In this document: in pieces, positions 62,750 to 64,000 of the stretch
How positions within the stretch are numbered: the first letter of the stretch is position 1
Layout: each line of letters begins with the position of its first letter
NCBI RefSeq assembly: GCF_003286085.1
Contig: NW_020825327.1
Location: 1,240,001-1,304,000, forward strand
Length of the DNA stretch: 64,000 nt
Direction: 5' to 3'
DNA from: Drosophila persimilis
Taxonomy: Eukaryota; Arthropoda; Insecta; Diptera; Drosophilidae
The notes under the pieces: model-generated
Told to the model about the DNA's origin: nothing
Seen by the model: the letters and a program-made list of their open reading frames with translations, nothing else
The model's database searches: none
Program-made: the position numbers and the translations under genes

Positions 62750-63995
62750 TGATCTGGGAGCCTGAAGGAATTCCTTATGTTTAGCTGTTCAGAGTAGATT
62801 CCCCCTCCGACTCTGTCGTCCAGCTTTGATCTATCTGTGAAGATGTTTATGGCCCCATCTGGGCCTGGGAGTCCCTCGAGCCATTCGTCTCTGTGAGGGA
62901 TGATTGTGTCGAAGGGAGTGACTGTGTACTCTCTTGGAATTTGGTAGTCTGTTTTTGAGGGGACAGTACTGCTCTTTTTTAATATGGCTGAGTGACCTAT
63001 GCACTGTGTCACCCATTGATCTGAGTCTCTTAGACGTATTGCTGCTGCTTCTGCCCGTTCCTTTCCTGCGAGGTCAAGGCTCTGTAGGCATAGGATGGCA
63101 TTTAGCGCATCATTTGGGGTGGTGCGAAGAGCTCCGCTGATACATAGGGCGGCAGTCCGCTGGACTTTGCCCAGTTGCTTGGTGATCGCCCTTTTTGATA
63201 GGGCCGGCCACCACACCGTAACTCCGTAGAGTAGTATTGGTCTAACTATAGCTTTATATATCCATTGGACTATGCTTGGGATCATACCCCGTCTTAGCCC
63301 AATAGCTTTTTTGCATGTGTAGAGTGCAGTCATTGCCTTCTTCACTCTGTCTTTGACATTCAGGTTCCAGTTAAGCTTCTTGTCAATTACCAACCCTAAG
63401 TAACTGGTACTGTCGCTAAAGGAGAGCCTGCATCCTTGTAGTATTGGAGGGTTGAGGGGCGGGACCTTGTATTTATTTGTGAATAATACGAGTTCCGTTT
63501 TTGAGGGATTTACTCCCAGACCGCGCGATTCTGTCCAATCCGACAGTTGCGCTAGCTTTGTGGTCATTAAGTCGCACAGTGTTTGGGGGTATTTCCCCGC
63601 GAAGATAATCGCAACGTCGTCCGCATAGGCCACGACTTTGCAGCCCCCCCCTTCTAGGTCACATAGAATCTTGTTGACTGCTATGTTTCACAGAAGAGGA
63701 GACAGTACACCACCTTGCGGGGCGCCTCTGTTGACATACCTTGACTGGGCGGACGATCAAGGACGATGAGCAATTGATCAATGAGCATCACCAAGTGACG
63801 CTCCACCCCCAGGTCAGTCAGGGCTTCTGTAATGGCGCCCGGTACAACGTTGTTGAAAGCTCCCTCAACATCGAGAAAGGCTATGAGTGAGTACTCTTTG
63901 TGATGCAGAGATTTCTCTACCGCTGAGATCACTTCATGAAGAGCCGTTTCCGTGTATTTTCCTTTCCGGTAAGCATGCTGTGCGCCTGACAGCAA
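62665..63995 (-). pseudogene. LOA LINE reverse transcriptase, frameshifted
   Basis: The first piece (63995-63681) reads GAQHAYRKGKYTETALHEVI and FLDVEGAFNNVVPGAI (box A). A shift follows, then a 322-codon frame from 63633: MAYADDVAIIFAGKYPQTL (intact catalytic box), GLGVNPSKTELVLFTNKYKV, STSYLGLVIDKKLNWNL, LYGVTVWWPALSK, and the start of RNase H (NIFTDRSKLDDRVGGG, where the usual TDGSK has R for G). Confidence 0.85.
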
Positions 63996-64000
63996 CTGAG

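Larger units (their letters stand above)
61892..64000 (-). mobile_element. LOA-clade LINE, 3' part, continues off the window
   Basis: The 3' end is at the left, with GGTTAGGTTAGGTTGAGGCG just right of the Tc1 element. The minus strand encodes RT and RNase H in separate frames. It differs from the 39270-43223 element but is clearly of the same clade. Confidence 0.85.

Overview
The window is drosophilid genomic DNA. The evidence is a clathrin heavy chain (Chc) gene whose translation is nearly residue-for-residue what I remember of Drosophila Chc, with short 58-62 bp introns, plus many copies of a DINE-1/INE-1-type Helitron repeat (TATACCCG start, CGTTCCCCCTCG end) and the I, LOA, Jockey, BEL/Pao, Ty3/gypsy, Tc1 and mariner elements usual in Drosophila. 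I cannot name the species. The repeat density and nested insertions look like pericentric or dot-chromosome-type heterochromatin.

The only complete host gene I can support is Chc, on the + strand. It has six coding exons (3621-3662, 17848-18055, 18118-22419, 22478-22644, 37358-37444, 37504-37740) that splice to 1,680 residues. Introns 2, 3 and 5 are about 60 bp. Introns 1 and 4 are 14.2 kb and 14.7 kb and consist largely of recognisable transposon remains.

Layout. 1-3620: a DINE-1 tail, one TIR element and AT-rich upstream DNA. Intron 1 (3663-17847): LOA LINE relic, mariner, DINE-1 copies, Tc1-like remains, a Jockey-clade LINE split by a Tc1 pseudogene and a GC-rich TIR repeat, and part of an arthropod transposase-like family. 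Intron 4 (22645-37357): DINE-1 copies, an element with roughly 230 bp terminal inverted repeats and TA flanks that has been invaded by DINE-1 and by an I-type LINE (itself invaded by a TIR element), a DINE-1 copy carrying a broken fragment of the host gene ALG3 (Drosophila l(2)not/NOT56), and a second GC-rich TIR repeat. Downstream of Chc: a LOA LINE with a perfect 14 bp target-site duplication lying inside Tc1 N-terminal coding sequence, a CR1/Jockey-like LINE, a 1.4 kb palindrome built from two inverted Tc1 copies, a Ty3/gypsy element split by a nearly full-length BEL/Pao element, a Tc1 with both ends, and a LOA LINE running off the right edge.

How the parts relate: Chc appears intact and should be functional, although its two large introns are transposon graveyards. 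The other coding-like segments are transposon proteins, mostly broken. The most unusual item is the ALG3 fragment inside a Helitron-type repeat. The long inverted repeats are plausible sources of hairpin RNA.
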